NCBI RefSeq assembly: GCF_002954715.1
Contig: NZ_MSCP01000001.1
Location: forward strand, 1,832,344 to 1,896,343
Reading direction: 5' to 3'
Length of the DNA stretch: 64,000 bases
DNA from: Aliivibrio sifiae
Lineage (GTDB): Bacteria; Pseudomonadota; Gammaproteobacteria; Enterobacterales; Vibrionaceae
Of this stretch, positions 41,804 through 51,077 are shown piece after piece; position 1 is the first letter of the stretch; each line of letters begins with the position of its first letter. The position numbers and the translations under genes were made by a program. Under the pieces are notes generated by a model, which saw only the letters and a program-made list of their open reading frames with translations, was not told the DNA's origin and did not search any database.

Positions 41804-42363
41804 TGATGAAATCGACATCTAAAGTAGCCCTATTAATCGCAGCTCTTGGATTCACTAATGCCGCATTTGCTGAATCGGTAAAATTCGAAACAACGCTAGG
41901 TAATTTCACTGTTGAATTAAACTCAGAGAAAGCACCTATTTCAGTTGCCAACTTTATTCGTTATGTTGAAGACGGCAGCTATGTGGGCACTCAATTTCAC
42001 CGAGTTATTCCAGGCTTTATGGCTCAAGGCGGTGGTTTTGATAAAGACATGCTGAAAAAATCAAGTTATGGTCCAATCAAAAATGAAGGCAAGAATGGGC
42101 TAGAGAACGATACAGCAACGATTGCAATGGCTCGAACTAATAACCCTGATTCAGCCACTCGCCAATTTTATATTAATCTTAATGACAATGATTTTTTAAA
42201 CGGAAGTCAGCGCCCACCAGGTTATGCTGTTTTTGGTAAAGTAACTCAAGGTTTTGATGTTATTCAACAAATGGCAACAAAGAAAACCAAAGCACTCCCT
42301 AATGGAATGCGAGATATACCTGTTGAGCCAATTATCATAACTAAAGCAACATTGATTAAATAA
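41803..42363 (+). CDS. ppiA: Periplasmic peptidyl-prolyl isomerase (cyclophilin)
   Basis: A 186-residue cyclophilin with a Sec signal peptide (about residues 1-23, AFA-E). It has the active-site Arg in FHRVIPGFMAQGG and the Gln in ARTNNPDSATRQFYIN. It catalyses proline isomerisation during folding in the periplasm. It begins with two Met codons; either could start. Translationally coupled to yajG. Confidence 0.93.
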   Translation: MMKSTSKVALLIAALGFTNAAFAESVKFETTLGNFTVELNSEKAPISVANFIRYVEDGSYVGTQFHRVIPGFMAQGGGFDKDMLKKSSYGPIKNEGKNGLENDTATIAMARTNNPDSATRQFYINLNDNDFLNGSQRPPGYAVFGKVTQGFDVIQQMATKKTKALPNGMRDIPVEPIIITKATLIK

Positions 42364-42386
42364 TCACGGTAAAATAACTAAATTAC

Positions 42387-42416
42387 AGAGCAGCTTTCGG
42401 GCTGCTTTGCTTTTTC
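42387..42416 (+). terminator. Terminator-like hairpin after ppiA
   Basis: Stem AGCAGC / GCTGCT with loop TTTCGG, followed by TTGCTTTTTC. Short but GC-rich. Confidence 0.7.
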
Positions 42417-42447
42417 TATCTCTTTTTACAATAACAAGGAGCGTTTC

Positions 42448-43791
42448 ATGTCTCATTCCATGCAATGGAAAACAGCCATTAAAAGCTACATGGATAAACG
42501 CCTGCTTTGGGTTTTCATGCTCGGTTGTTCGAGTGGTTTTCCATGGGTTCTTATTGGCTCAAACATGTCAGGGTGGCTTAAAGATGCGGGATTAACTCGT
42601 GCTGCCATTGGTTATTTTGGATCTGTTTTTGCTGTTTATGCTATTAATTTCATGTGGGCTCCACTTGTTGACCGTGTAAAATTACCTTTTTTAGGAAATA
42701 AATTAGGTCAGCGTCGTAGTTGGATTTTCTTATGCCAATCAATCGTTTTTATTTGTACCTTACAAATTGCAGGATTAGACCCAGCAAATAATTTAGCACT
42801 CACATCGATGTTTGCTTTGGCAATTGCTACCGCATCGGCAACACAAGACGTCGCTATTGATGCATTCCGTATTGATACCTTCCCTAAATCAGAATCAAGT
42901 AAAATGCCGCAAGCTTCTGCAATGGCTGTAATAGGTTGGTGGACCGGCTACTCACTTCCTGGATACCTAGCGTTTGTAAATGCTGACAGCATTGGTTGGA
43001 ATGGTGTTTATTATGGAATGGCTGCTATTGTTGCCTTATTAATGGTCTTTACTCTACTCGTTGGAGAGCCAAAAACTAAACGTGACGAACTTCAACACGA
43101 AGCGGAAGCTCGACACAATAAAGTCGTACATTCTAAAGTTGCAGCTTGGTTTACCGTAACGGTTATTGAGCCGTTTTACGATTTCTTCAATCGTAATGGC
43201 GTAAAAACAGCATGTACCTTACTACTCTTTGTTTTCTTGTTTAAGATTGGGGAAGCTTTCCTAGGCAGAATGTCGATTACTTTTTATAAAGAAATTGGCT
43301 TTAGTAATGAACAAATTGGTTACTATTCAAAACTTATTGGATGGGGTGCGACGGTCTTCTTTACTTTATTAGGCAGTTTAATCAATGTTCGTTTTGGTGT
43401 CATTAAAGGCCTAATGATCGGCGGTATCGCCATGTCAGCAAGTAATTTAATGTTTGCCTTGATTGCAAACGTAGGGCCAAACGAGCATTTATTCTTAGCG
43501 ACTATTCTTGTTGATAACTTTACAACCGCTTTCTCTACCGTTGCATTTGTTTCTTTCTTAACGATATTAACGGGAGAGGCTTTTTCTGCTACTCAATATG
43601 CTTTACTTGCTTCATTAGGTAATTTAGGTAGAACAACTCTGGCATCTTTCAGTGGAGAGCTCGTTGACTATTTAAATAGTTGGCCATTATTCTTTATATT
43701 AACTGCCGTGATGGTTATCCCAAGTTTGGTTATGCTGCTTATGCTTAAAGGGCATTTCAAAGCGCTACTTGATAAGTCTCAACGTTCTTAA
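42448..43791 (+). CDS. ampG: AmpG-type muropeptide permease (MFS)
   Basis: A 447-residue major-facilitator transporter with about 12 membrane spans. AmpG imports anhydro-muropeptides for peptidoglycan recycling. It has the family sequences LGCSSGFPWVLIGSNMSGWL and ATASATQDVAIDAFRID. An AAGGAG ribosome-binding site precedes the ATG. Its position beside yajG and bolA is the conserved one. Confidence 0.95.
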   Translation: MSHSMQWKTAIKSYMDKRLLWVFMLGCSSGFPWVLIGSNMSGWLKDAGLTRAAIGYFGSVFAVYAINFMWAPLVDRVKLPFLGNKLGQRRSWIFLCQSIVFICTLQIAGLDPANNLALTSMFALAIATASATQDVAIDAFRIDTFPKSESSKMPQASAMAVIGWWTGYSLPGYLAFVNADSIGWNGVYYGMAAIVALLMVFTLLVGEPKTKRDELQHEAEARHNKVVHSKVAAWFTVTVIEPFYDFFNRNGVKTACTLLLFVFLFKIGEAFLGRMSITFYKEIGFSNEQIGYYSKLIGWGATVFFTLLGSLINVRFGVIKGLMIGGIAMSASNLMFALIANVGPNEHLFLATILVDNFTTAFSTVAFVSFLTILTGEAFSATQYALLASLGNLGRTTLASFSGELVDYLNSWPLFFILTAVMVIPSLVMLLMLKGHFKALLDKSQRS

Positions 43792-43820
43792 GCGTCTTAA
43801 TAAATAACAAGTACGCTACT

Positions 43821-43847
43821 AAAGCCTCCGAATTTAGGGGGCTTTTT
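43821..43847 (+). terminator. Rho-independent terminator after ampG
   Basis: Stem AAGCCTCC / GGGGGCTT with a G-T pair, loop GAATTTA, followed by six T residues. Confidence 0.87.
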
Positions 43848-43887
43848 TGTTCTTGTTCACACTTTATTGTCAGAGCAATGTCAAGTA

Positions 43888-43903
43888 AGTGATTTAGATC
43901 ACC
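43888..43903 (+). promoter_or_regulatory. CRP site upstream of ompK
   Basis: AGTGATTTAGATCACC contains a perfect GTGA-N6-TCAC core. It lies about 170 bases before the ompK ATG and about 100 bases before a TATAAT (43994-43999) that may be the -10 element. Fits catabolite control of a nucleoside-type channel. Confidence 0.75.
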
Positions 43904-44073
43904 TTATTGTTAAAGTTAATAATAGAAACAGGATCAAGATCTATATATAACATCATGATTACATAAGTTGCATTTAAAAAAGTGAACTTTATCTATAATA
44001 TGAGCACAACTTAAAAGCAGTACTAAACTACTCGCTAATTACTTTAGTAATACATAACTATAGAGATGTCATT

Positions 44074-44898
44074 ATGCGCAAATCCCTTTTAGCTCTATCT
44101 GTTCTTGCTACTCTTTCTGCTCCTGCTTTCGCTGCTGATTACACAGATGGCGATACTCATAAGAATGATTTCAAATTCATGCAGTTTAACTACATGTATT
44201 CAATCGATGAGAAACCAGCGTCAAGCACTGCTGCAGAAAATACACATGACTATTTAGAAATGGAATTTGGCGGTCGCTCTGGCATTTTTGATCTTTATGG
44301 CTACGTTGATGTATTTAACCTAGCAAACCAAGACGACACAGATAAGTCTACAGCTCCAGATAAAATGTTCATGAAATTTGCACCACGCATGTCTTTAGAT
44401 GGACTGACTGGTAAAGACCTATCTATGGGTCCTATCCAAGAACTGTACGTTGCAACTCTATTTAACTGGGGCGGCAACAACGGTGGCGTAAATAACTCTT
44501 TCTGGGGTTTAGGCTCTGACATTATGGTTCCTTGGTTAGGAAAAGTTGGTCTTAACTTCTACGGTCTTTACGATTTAAACACTAAAGATTGGAACGGCTA
44601 CCAAGTATCGGCTAACTGGTTCAAACCATTCTACTTCTTCGATAACGGTTCATTCATTTCTTACCAAGGTTACATTGATTACCAATTAGGTATGGATGAT
44701 AGTAAAGCTGGTACAAAGAGCAACGGCGGCGCTATGTTTAATGGTATCTACTGGCATTCAAACCAGTTTGCTGTTGGTTACGGTCTAAAAGCTTACCAAG
44801 ACATCTACGGCTTAGAAGATGGTGCAGCTACTGGCTTTGGTGGCGATTGGGAATCATCAGGCGTGAGTCACTACCTAAGTGTTACTTACAAGTTCTAA
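44074..44898 (+). CDS. ompK: Outer-membrane channel OmpK (Tsx family)
   Basis: A 274-residue outer-membrane beta barrel with a signal peptide (residues 1-20, cleavage AFA-ADY) and a C-terminal Phe (YKF). The sequence is close to vibrio OmpK, a Tsx-family protein known as the receptor of the broad-host vibriophage KVP40. Tsx proteins pass nucleosides. Conserved segments include LEMEFGGRSGIFDLYGYVDV and GGAMFNGIYWHS. It is a single-gene unit with a CRP site upstream. Confidence 0.93.
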   Translation: MRKSLLALSVLATLSAPAFAADYTDGDTHKNDFKFMQFNYMYSIDEKPASSTAAENTHDYLEMEFGGRSGIFDLYGYVDVFNLANQDDTDKSTAPDKMFMKFAPRMSLDGLTGKDLSMGPIQELYVATLFNWGGNNGGVNNSFWGLGSDIMVPWLGKVGLNFYGLYDLNTKDWNGYQVSANWFKPFYFFDNGSFISYQGYIDYQLGMDDSKAGTKSNGGAMFNGIYWHSNQFAVGYGLKAYQDIYGLEDGAATGFGGDWESSGVSHYLSVTYKF

Positions 44899-44923
44899 TC
44901 TAATTTAGAATACCTATTCTACT

Positions 44924-44956
44924 AAGGCGCTCATCATGAGCGCCTTTGTTTTTTCT
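44924..44956 (+). terminator. Rho-independent terminator after ompK
   Basis: Perfect stem AAGGCGCTCA / TGAGCGCCTT with loop TCA, followed by TGTTTTTT. Confidence 0.93.
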
Positions 44957-45005
44957 AGTAAACCTATTACACTTCTCTCATTATTTCTTCTTTCTGGATT
45001 TACCT

Positions 45006-45899
45006 GTGAATATCACTATTCTTGGTCCCGGCGCAGTTGGCTCCCTATGGGCATGCTACCTTCAAAAAGCAGGGCATAATGTCTCGTTATGGACAAGAAG
45101 CTCAACGCCTTCTGAACTTTCTCTTTCTTTAAATGCAAAAGACAATTCATCACACTCTTTTTCTTGTAACGACAAAGACTCACTTATTCATTGTGACCTG
45201 CTTTTTATTACCGTTAAAGCTTGGCAGGTAGAAAGCGCACTACTCCCTTTACTTCCATTATTATCACAAGAAACCATATTACTCTTTATGCATAATGGCA
45301 TGGGAGCGATTGATGCAATAAAAGCGCACATTAATCACCATCCTGTCTTACAGGCCACCACCACGCATGGGGCACTAAAAGAAAGCTCGCATACAATCAA
45401 ACATACTGGAATGGGGCATACTGTTATTGGTCCATTTAACGCTTCAGGCAATCAGTGCCAGTTCCTTCAAAATGTTTTAGAACATAGCTTACCAAGCATT
45501 GAATGGAATCCTGGGATTGACATTGCACTTTGGAAAAAACTTGCCATTAATTGTGCGATAAACCCTTTAACAGCAATCCATCAATGTAAAAATGGACAGT
45601 TATCTCAGCCAGATATTAATCAAGATGTTATTCATGTTTGCACTGAAGTACACCAAGTATTACAGAAAGAAGATATCGAATGGGAAGAAATAGAGCTAGT
45701 TTCAATGGTAAATCAAGTAATATCAGCGACCTCTGAGAACTACTCTTCAATGAACCGTGACTGCTTTCATAAACGAAAAACCGAGATCGATTTCATTACA
45801 GGCTATCTATTACAAAAAGCAAAGCAACATGGTATTTCAACACCAATTAATGAAACGTTATATAATCAAATAAAACAATTAGAAGAGAACTTGTTATGA
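45006..45899 (+). CDS. panE: 2-dehydropantoate 2-reductase
   Basis: A 297-residue NADPH-dependent ketopantoate reductase for pantothenate and CoA synthesis. It has the Rossmann motif GPGAVGSLWA at the N-terminus and the catalytic Lys in WKKLAINCAINPLTAI. I chose the GTG at 45006 (MNITILGPG). The open frame runs 20 codons further upstream into the ompK terminator, which is not credible as coding. Overlaps yajL by four bases, as panE-yajL in E. coli. Confidence 0.95.
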   Translation: MNITILGPGAVGSLWACYLQKAGHNVSLWTRSSTPSELSLSLNAKDNSSHSFSCNDKDSLIHCDLLFITVKAWQVESALLPLLPLLSQETILLFMHNGMGAIDAIKAHINHHPVLQATTTHGALKESSHTIKHTGMGHTVIGPFNASGNQCQFLQNVLEHSLPSIEWNPGIDIALWKKLAINCAINPLTAIHQCKNGQLSQPDINQDVIHVCTEVHQVLQKEDIEWEEIELVSMVNQVISATSENYSSMNRDCFHKRKTEIDFITGYLLQKAKQHGISTPINETLYNQIKQLEENLL

Positions 45900-46486
45900 C
45901 CACTAAAATTCTCATTTGCTTAGCTCCTGGAACAGAAGAACTAGAAGCTATCACGGTAATTGATATTCTAGAACGCGCTAAATTTGATGTTACTGTTGCT
46001 AGTACTGCATTTGATGGTGCATTAACCATGAAGGCAGCACAACGTGTAACGCTAACCGCCGATGTAAAATTAGTGGATGTGGCTGATGAGGAGTTCGATT
46101 GTATTGTTCTTCCTGGCGGCTTGAAGGGATCGGAAAATTTCCGTGACAGCACTCTATTAATTGAGATGCTAAAACAACAAAAATACGATGAGAAATGGGT
46201 TGCTGCTATTTGTGCAGCTCCGGCTATTGTATTACAACATCACGATTTATATCCAGATGCTCTAATGACTTGTTACCCAAGCTTAATGGAAGCCATCCCT
46301 GAGAAAAATCGTCGTATTAAACGTGTCTTCACTGATGTATTAAACCATTTAATTACTAGCCAGGGTCCAGGCTCTGCACTTGAATTTGCAATGGAAATCG
46401 TAACATTATTGGGCGGAAAAGAACTCACTGCAAAATTAGCTGCGGATTTAGTGACCCTACCAAACTTAAATTATCATCAAATCTAA
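45896..46486 (+). CDS. yajL: DJ-1/PfpI family protein YajL
   Basis: A 196-residue DJ-1 homologue linked to oxidative-stress protection and protein repair; the deglycase activity reported for the family is debated. The reactive Cys sits in the nucleophile elbow AAICAAPA, with the conserved Glu in PGTEELEA. Overlaps panE by four bases. Confidence 0.95.
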   Translation: MTTKILICLAPGTEELEAITVIDILERAKFDVTVASTAFDGALTMKAAQRVTLTADVKLVDVADEEFDCIVLPGGLKGSENFRDSTLLIEMLKQQKYDEKWVAAICAAPAIVLQHHDLYPDALMTCYPSLMEAIPEKNRRIKRVFTDVLNHLITSQGPGSALEFAMEIVTLLGGKELTAKLAADLVTLPNLNYHQI

Positions 46487-46500
46487 TCGTTTATCTATTT

Positions 46501-46540
46501 ACCCCAACACCAAATAAATCTGGTATTGGGGTCCTTTCTT
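46501..46540 (+). terminator. Terminator after yajL
   Basis: Stem ACCCCAACACCA / TGGTATTGGGGT with one mismatch and loop AATAAATC, followed by CCTTTCTTT. It sits between convergent genes. Confidence 0.75.
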
Positions 46541-46543
46541 TAC

Positions 46544-47448
46544 CTATGACACGGCTTCTTTTCTCGTCACTATAAATGTTGCAGAAACAATAAGACTTGC
46601 TCCAATAATTTGCACAATAGTAAAGCTTTCACTTAGCCATGCAAAAGCAAACAGAGCACCAAATATCGGTTCACTCCCCATTAAGATCGACACTCTGGTT
46701 GGCGATATCTTTTTCACACTGTAATTTTGAGCATAGAAAGCAAACACCGTACAAAATAAAACAAGATAGATCGCTAATAACCAGAAAGACAAATCAAGTG
46801 GTATCAAATTAACCCATTCAAAACCATGGATGGATAAAAGAAATACGATAGAAAAAATCGACACGACACTTGATTGAACACTTGTCACCATAATCGGGTC
46901 AACATCTTTATCGACCATCACCTTTTTGGTAAATACGACCATAAAGCCTCTTAATAAGGCTGCCATTAACATTAAAATATCGCCCAGATTTATATTGAGT
47001 TGGTGTGTAGTAACGTTGGTTAATAAGAAGACGCCAATAACAGAGATTATAGACAATAAAAAGAGTTTATTTGTTGGTTTCTTTTTATTCACCCACCATT
47101 CAACAAATGGCGTAAAAACAACAAATAAACCAATAAGAAAGGCGGCATTAGAAGCCGTCGTATTTTTTATACCATACGTTTCACAAACGAAGATCAAAAA
47201 TACCCCCCCCCTGTTGGAATAACTGACTTCCAATGCGCTATATTTTTCTGATAAATAACGATTGGCAATAAAACAAGTGTTGTCATAACAAATCTAATGA
47301 CTAAAAAAACGAATACACTAGTAAATAGCAATGCTTCTTTTGCTACTCCATAGCTTGTTCCCCAAAAAAACGCCACAAGTAGTAGAACCACTGAAGGTAA
47401 ATATTGATTAACTGGCAGCTCTCGCCCTTTTTCTATACGCCTTTCCAT
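46544..47448 (-). pseudogene. EamA/DMT-family transporter broken by a frameshift at a G9 tract
   Basis: Two overlapping reading frames together make one drug/metabolite transporter of about 300 residues with ten membrane spans. The first (from ATG 47448) codes for the N-terminal 80 residues (LLLVAFFWGTSYGVAKEA) and stops soon after the tract. The second carries the rest (FVCETYGIKNTTASNAAFLIG to the stop at 46544). The break is at nine G residues (minus strand, 47203-47211). Seven or ten G residues would restore one frame. It could be a phase-variable gene, a pseudogene, or a sequencing error. The substrate is unknown. Divergent from a LysR regulator. Confidence 0.85.
47203..47211 (-). repeat. 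Homopolymer tract G9 (minus strand)
   Basis: Nine consecutive C on the plus strand inside the DMT transporter gene, exactly where its reading frame breaks. Such tracts are prone to slipped-strand change. Confidence 0.95.
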
Positions 47449-47560
47449 CGCTCTTCTCTTCTTCCCTGTGAGATAACATAAATCACATCCTTATTTGCAC
47501 TAAGATACCTCAGGCTGATAAATTAAATAATCCCTACATAAATCAAATCTTTTGTGACTC

Positions 47561-48478
47561 ATGGACATAAATAAACTCGTCACCTTATTACCAGACATGG
47601 CCGCCTTTGTAACTGTGGTTGAGTCAGAAAGCTTTAGTAAAGCAGCACAAGTTCTTGATATGACTCCATCGGGAGTAAGCCGCCAAGTATCTCGTCTTGA
47701 AAAAGCTCTACAAGCCACCTTATTAGAAAGAACAACAAGAAAACAGACATTAACTATCGCAGGACAAGAAACTTATAATTACTGTAAGAGCATCGTTGAT
47801 AATGCTCAAGAAGTGATTAATATTTCAGAAAAAAACAATAATGAAATAGAAGGAGAGCTGAGGATTTCGACACCAAAGGCATTTGGAAACCAAGTATTAC
47901 AACCTCTTTTAATTCAGTTTCTTAATCTATATCCAAACATAAAACTAAAAATAAAAGTAACCGACCAATGTTGTGATCCTATCAATGATAATTTGGATTT
48001 AATTTTTAATTTGACCAATCAACCACAAGAGAATTTAGTTGCCAAATCATTAGCTAAAATTGACCTCATACTCTGCGCCACCCCTAAATATTTACAAGAT
48101 AACGACACACCTAAGCACCCTTCTGAATTACATCAACATCAGTGTTTATCTCTTGGAGAGACGCAACACGATAACAAATGGGGATTTAAACAAGGTTCAG
48201 AATACTATCAAATCAAAGTTGATGGACGCTTTGTGGTTAATCATACAGAAATGCGGTTAAATGCAGTCATACATGATCTTGGGATTGGTATTTTTCCTAA
48301 CTTCGTTGTGCAAGAAAAGTTAAAACAAGGGCTATTGCTTGAGGTTCTCCCTCACTGGGAAGTACAAGGTAATTATCACGGTGAAGTCATGCTACAGTTT
48401 TTGAAAAGCCAGCATATGCCTAATCGATTAAGAGTCTTTATTGATTTCATGGTTCAACAATTTAAAACTGAGACATAA
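47561..48478 (+). CDS. LysR-family transcriptional regulator
   Basis: A 305-residue regulator with an N-terminal winged helix-turn-helix (about residues 12-70, FVTVVESESFSKAAQVLDMTPSGVSRQVSRLE) and a C-terminal substrate-binding domain. It is divergent from the DMT transporter, with a 112-bp shared promoter region. LysR regulators often control their divergent neighbour, so the transporter is a likely target. The effector is not known. Confidence 0.93.
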   Translation: MDINKLVTLLPDMAAFVTVVESESFSKAAQVLDMTPSGVSRQVSRLEKALQATLLERTTRKQTLTIAGQETYNYCKSIVDNAQEVINISEKNNNEIEGELRISTPKAFGNQVLQPLLIQFLNLYPNIKLKIKVTDQCCDPINDNLDLIFNLTNQPQENLVAKSLAKIDLILCATPKYLQDNDTPKHPSELHQHQCLSLGETQHDNKWGFKQGSEYYQIKVDGRFVVNHTEMRLNAVIHDLGIGIFPNFVVQEKLKQGLLLEVLPHWEVQGNYHGEVMLQFLKSQHMPNRLRVFIDFMVQQFKTET

Positions 48479-48481
48479 AAA

Positions 48482-48508
48482 AAGAGAGCTAATTACTCGG
48501 CTCTCTTA
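48482..48508. terminator. Terminator between the LysR gene and thiI
   Basis: Stem AAGAGAGC / GCTCTCTT with a nine-base loop. The A-run on the left gives T residues for the minus strand (thiI), while the plus-strand side has only a broken T stretch. Confidence 0.75.
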
Positions 48509-48538
48509 TCTCATTTTATACTATTGAAATACCGCAAT

Positions 48539-49987
48539 TTACGGACGGTAAACCTTCACATTTTTATAGCCATTATCAATCAACAATAATGCTTGAAGAC
48601 GGCTCATTACACCGCGTTCACAGTATAAAAGGTATTCTTTAGATTGGTCTAAATCACCAAATTGGGTCGCAATCTTAAAGAAAGGTAAGTGTTTAACCTC
48701 AACCCCTTCAATCTCTAATGGGTTTTCATCTTCTTCTTCCGCACTACGGATATCTAGAACAACAACCTCAGAGCCTAACTCTGATACCATTTCAACTTCA
48801 GGTGCTTGTTCTTGGCTTTCAGTTTCAATCGCACGGATATCCATTACGCGAGCATCATAAACCACTTGCTCAAGAATAGAGAAATCAAACTTAGCTTCTT
48901 CTTTTTCTAGCTTGAATTTTTCAGCTTTAATGGTTGGTTTTTTAGAAATTACACCACAATACTCAGGCATCGTTTTTGCAAAATCTTCTGTGCCAATTTG
49001 ACGAGCAACATCAATGATATCTTCTTTATCCCAGTTGATTAGCGGACGAAGGATCAATGTATCTGTTACATTATCAATATGGCGTAAGTTCGTCAGTGTT
49101 TGGCTTGATACTTGACCTAGCGCTTCACCTGTAACCAAACCTTGGATACCTAACTTCTCTGCAACCATACCACCAGCACGCATAAACATACGCTTTAGGA
49201 TAACACCCATTTGGCCATCATCTACTTTCTCAAGGATCTCAGCAACAACAGGTTCAAAATCAACTGCAATGAATTTTACTTTTGCTGATGAACCGTATTT
49301 TTTCCATAAGAAATGAGAAACTTGTTTAACACCAATTTCATGAGCTGGGCCACCTAGATTAAAGAACATATAATGTACTTTTGAACCACGTTTGATATGC
49401 AAGTAACTTGAAACACCTGAATCAAAGCCACCAGAGATAAGGCTTAATACATCTTCTTGAGTACCTAAAGGGAAACCACCAAGACCTTTATGACGAGCAA
49501 TAACTAAGTTCAGTTTTTCATTCTCAACTTCAAACTTAACGGTTACTTCAGGATTCTTTAATCGCACTTTTGCTGATTCAACCGCTTGGTTTAAACCACC
49601 ACCAACATAACGCTCTAATTCAATAGAAGTGAATTCATGTGTACCACGACGTTTAACTCGCACACAGAACGTTTTACCTTCAATAATTTCACGATTCATC
49701 TCTAAACATTGTTCATAGATATCATGCATATCCGCAAAAGCACTCTGCTTAACTTCTAGTACATGGTGAATACCTGGAGTATGAGTAACAGCCGTAAGTA
49801 CTTCATTACGATATGTGCCATCAAGACCTGAAACTTCAATGTAATCACGACGGTTAATCACTTCAACGCCTTTTGTTTCGCGTTTAATGATGCTACGTAA
49901 ATTCGTTTCAAGAATACGAATAAAACGCTTACGTACTGAATCACTTTTAACAAAAACTTCTGGATGTGGCTTAACGATAAACTTCAT
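48539..49987 (-). CDS. thiI: tRNA 4-thiouridine synthase / thiamine sulfurtransferase ThiI
   Basis: A 482-residue enzyme that makes s4U8 in tRNA and carries sulfur for the thiamine thiazole. An N-terminal ferredoxin-like/THUMP region binds tRNA (about 60-165). A PP-loop ([11 protein letters not shown]) activates the uridine. A C-terminal rhodanese domain has the persulfide Cys at C456 (YCERGVMS). A second Cys in MPEYCGVIS likely forms the disulfide. Full-length gamma-proteobacterial type. Confidence 0.97.
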   Translation of the reverse strand: MKFIVKPHPEVFVKSDSVRKRFIRILETNLRSIIKRETKGVEVINRRDYIEVSGLDGTYRNEVLTAVTHTPGIHHVLEVKQSAFADMHDIYEQCLEMNREIIEGKTFCVRVKRRGTHEFTSIELERYVGGGLNQAVESAKVRLKNPEVTVKFEVENEKLNLVIARHKGLGGFPLGTQEDVLSLISGGFDSGVSSYLHIKRGSKVHYMFFNLGGPAHEIGVKQVSHFLWKKYGSSAKVKFIAVDFEPVVAEILEKVDDGQMGVILKRMFMRAGGMVAEKLGIQGLVTGEALGQVSSQTLTNLRHIDNVTDTLILRPLINWDKEDIIDVARQIGTEDFAKTMPEYCGVISKKPTIKAEKFKLEKEEAKFDFSILEQVVYDARVMDIRAIETESQEQAPEVEMVSELGSEVVVLDIRSAEEEDENPLEIEGVEVKHLPFFKIATQFGDLDQSKEYLLYCERGVMSRLQALLLIDNGYKNVKVYRP

Positions 49988-50072
49988 ATATAGGCTTCAC
50001 TGACGTGGAATAACAATCAAAAAGGGTAGACTAAATGGATTTAAGACCTAATCTAAGGCGCAAGATTATACC

Positions 50073-50105
50073 GAAAAAAAAGACGAGTTGCTAATTCAAC
50101 TCGCC
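50073..50105 (-). terminator. Rho-independent terminator after pomB
   Basis: Stem CGAGTTG / CAACTCG with loop AATTAG and eight T residues on the minus strand, about 30 bases past the pomB stop. Confidence 0.9.
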
Positions 50106-50132
50106 TTTCATCATTATCTATTTACGGTAACG

Positions 50133-51065
50133 TTACTGCTGAGCACTTGGAACCTCATCACTTTCATGAGGTTTACCTTGCATAATACTTATTTCAACAC
50201 GGCGGTTACGCGCACGCTGCGCTGCTGATTTATTCGGTACTAACGGCTCTGTTGATGCCATACCCCGGACTCGTAAACGATCACTATCAAACCCTTTTAC
50301 TCGTATCATTTCATGAGCAACAGAAACCGCTCGTTGAGCAGATAAATCCCAATTAGAGCGATATAGCTCTGACTCTATTGGTTGATTATCGGTATGCCCT
50401 GAAACTCGAATAATGCCAGGAACATCTTTTACAAGCTCACCGATTTGACGAATAAGCGGTCGAAACTTCGGCTGTAAAAAGGCAGACCCTGCAGGAAACG
50501 CTCCTTTCTCTCGAATTCGGATCACTAATTGCTGCCCTAGATTTTCAACTTCTAACGCTCCATCATCAATCTCACGCTCTAACGCTTTTTTAATGATTTC
50601 TTCTAATTCTTGCTGTGATTGACTCTGACTTTGCGATTCAGATTCGCTCTGTGAACTCGTTTGCGTAGAGGTTGAAGATGATTCTCCCCCAGTTTGCTTA
50701 CCAGCATCACGCTTTGTACCACCAGCACGATCTGACTCACCATCATGAAAATCTAATGTTTTCTGAGGAATATCGATCGTTTGTTGCATGATAACTTCAA
50801 TTGGTGTCGGCTCAGGACGACCAGGTCGAAACTCTTGAGCAATAACACTTGTCCCTTTAGGGATATCTTTTACTTCAAGAACATTCTGAACACCAAACGC
50901 AAATTTCATTGAGCCTGCAATTTGTTTAAATTTCAAAACATCCATCTCAGAGAAAGACAGTAACAATACGAAGAAACACATTAATAGTGTTGCTAAGTCA
51001 GCAAATGTTGCCATCCATAAAGGGGCGCCAGGAGGACATTTACAATTATCTTCATCTTCCATCAT
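50133..51065 (-). CDS. pomB: Sodium-driven flagellar stator protein PomB
   Basis: A 310-residue stator subunit. One membrane helix (about residues 17-40) carries the ion-binding Asp, D23, in MATFADLATLLMCFF. A C-terminal OmpA-like domain (about 195-300, SGHTDNQPIESELYRSNWDLS) binds peptidoglycan. The linker has a Ser/Gln/Glu-rich run near residues 128-152. It lies 12 bases after pomA. Na+ specificity is inferred from family and from the presence of Na+-NQR. Confidence 0.95.
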   Translation of the reverse strand: MMEDEDNCKCPPGAPLWMATFADLATLLMCFFVLLLSFSEMDVLKFKQIAGSMKFAFGVQNVLEVKDIPKGTSVIAQEFRPGRPEPTPIEVIMQQTIDIPQKTLDFHDGESDRAGGTKRDAGKQTGGESSSTSTQTSSQSESESQSQSQSQQELEEIIKKALEREIDDGALEVENLGQQLVIRIREKGAFPAGSAFLQPKFRPLIRQIGELVKDVPGIIRVSGHTDNQPIESELYRSNWDLSAQRAVSVAHEMIRVKGFDSDRLRVRGMASTEPLVPNKSAAQRARNRRVEISIMQGKPHESDEVPSAQQ

Positions 51066-51077
51066 TAGCTCCTAGTC

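Noticed and set aside
44946-45005. Longer panE frame starting inside the ompK terminator.
   Set aside because: The N-terminal Rossmann motif starts right after the GTG at 45006; the upstream stretch is terminator sequence.
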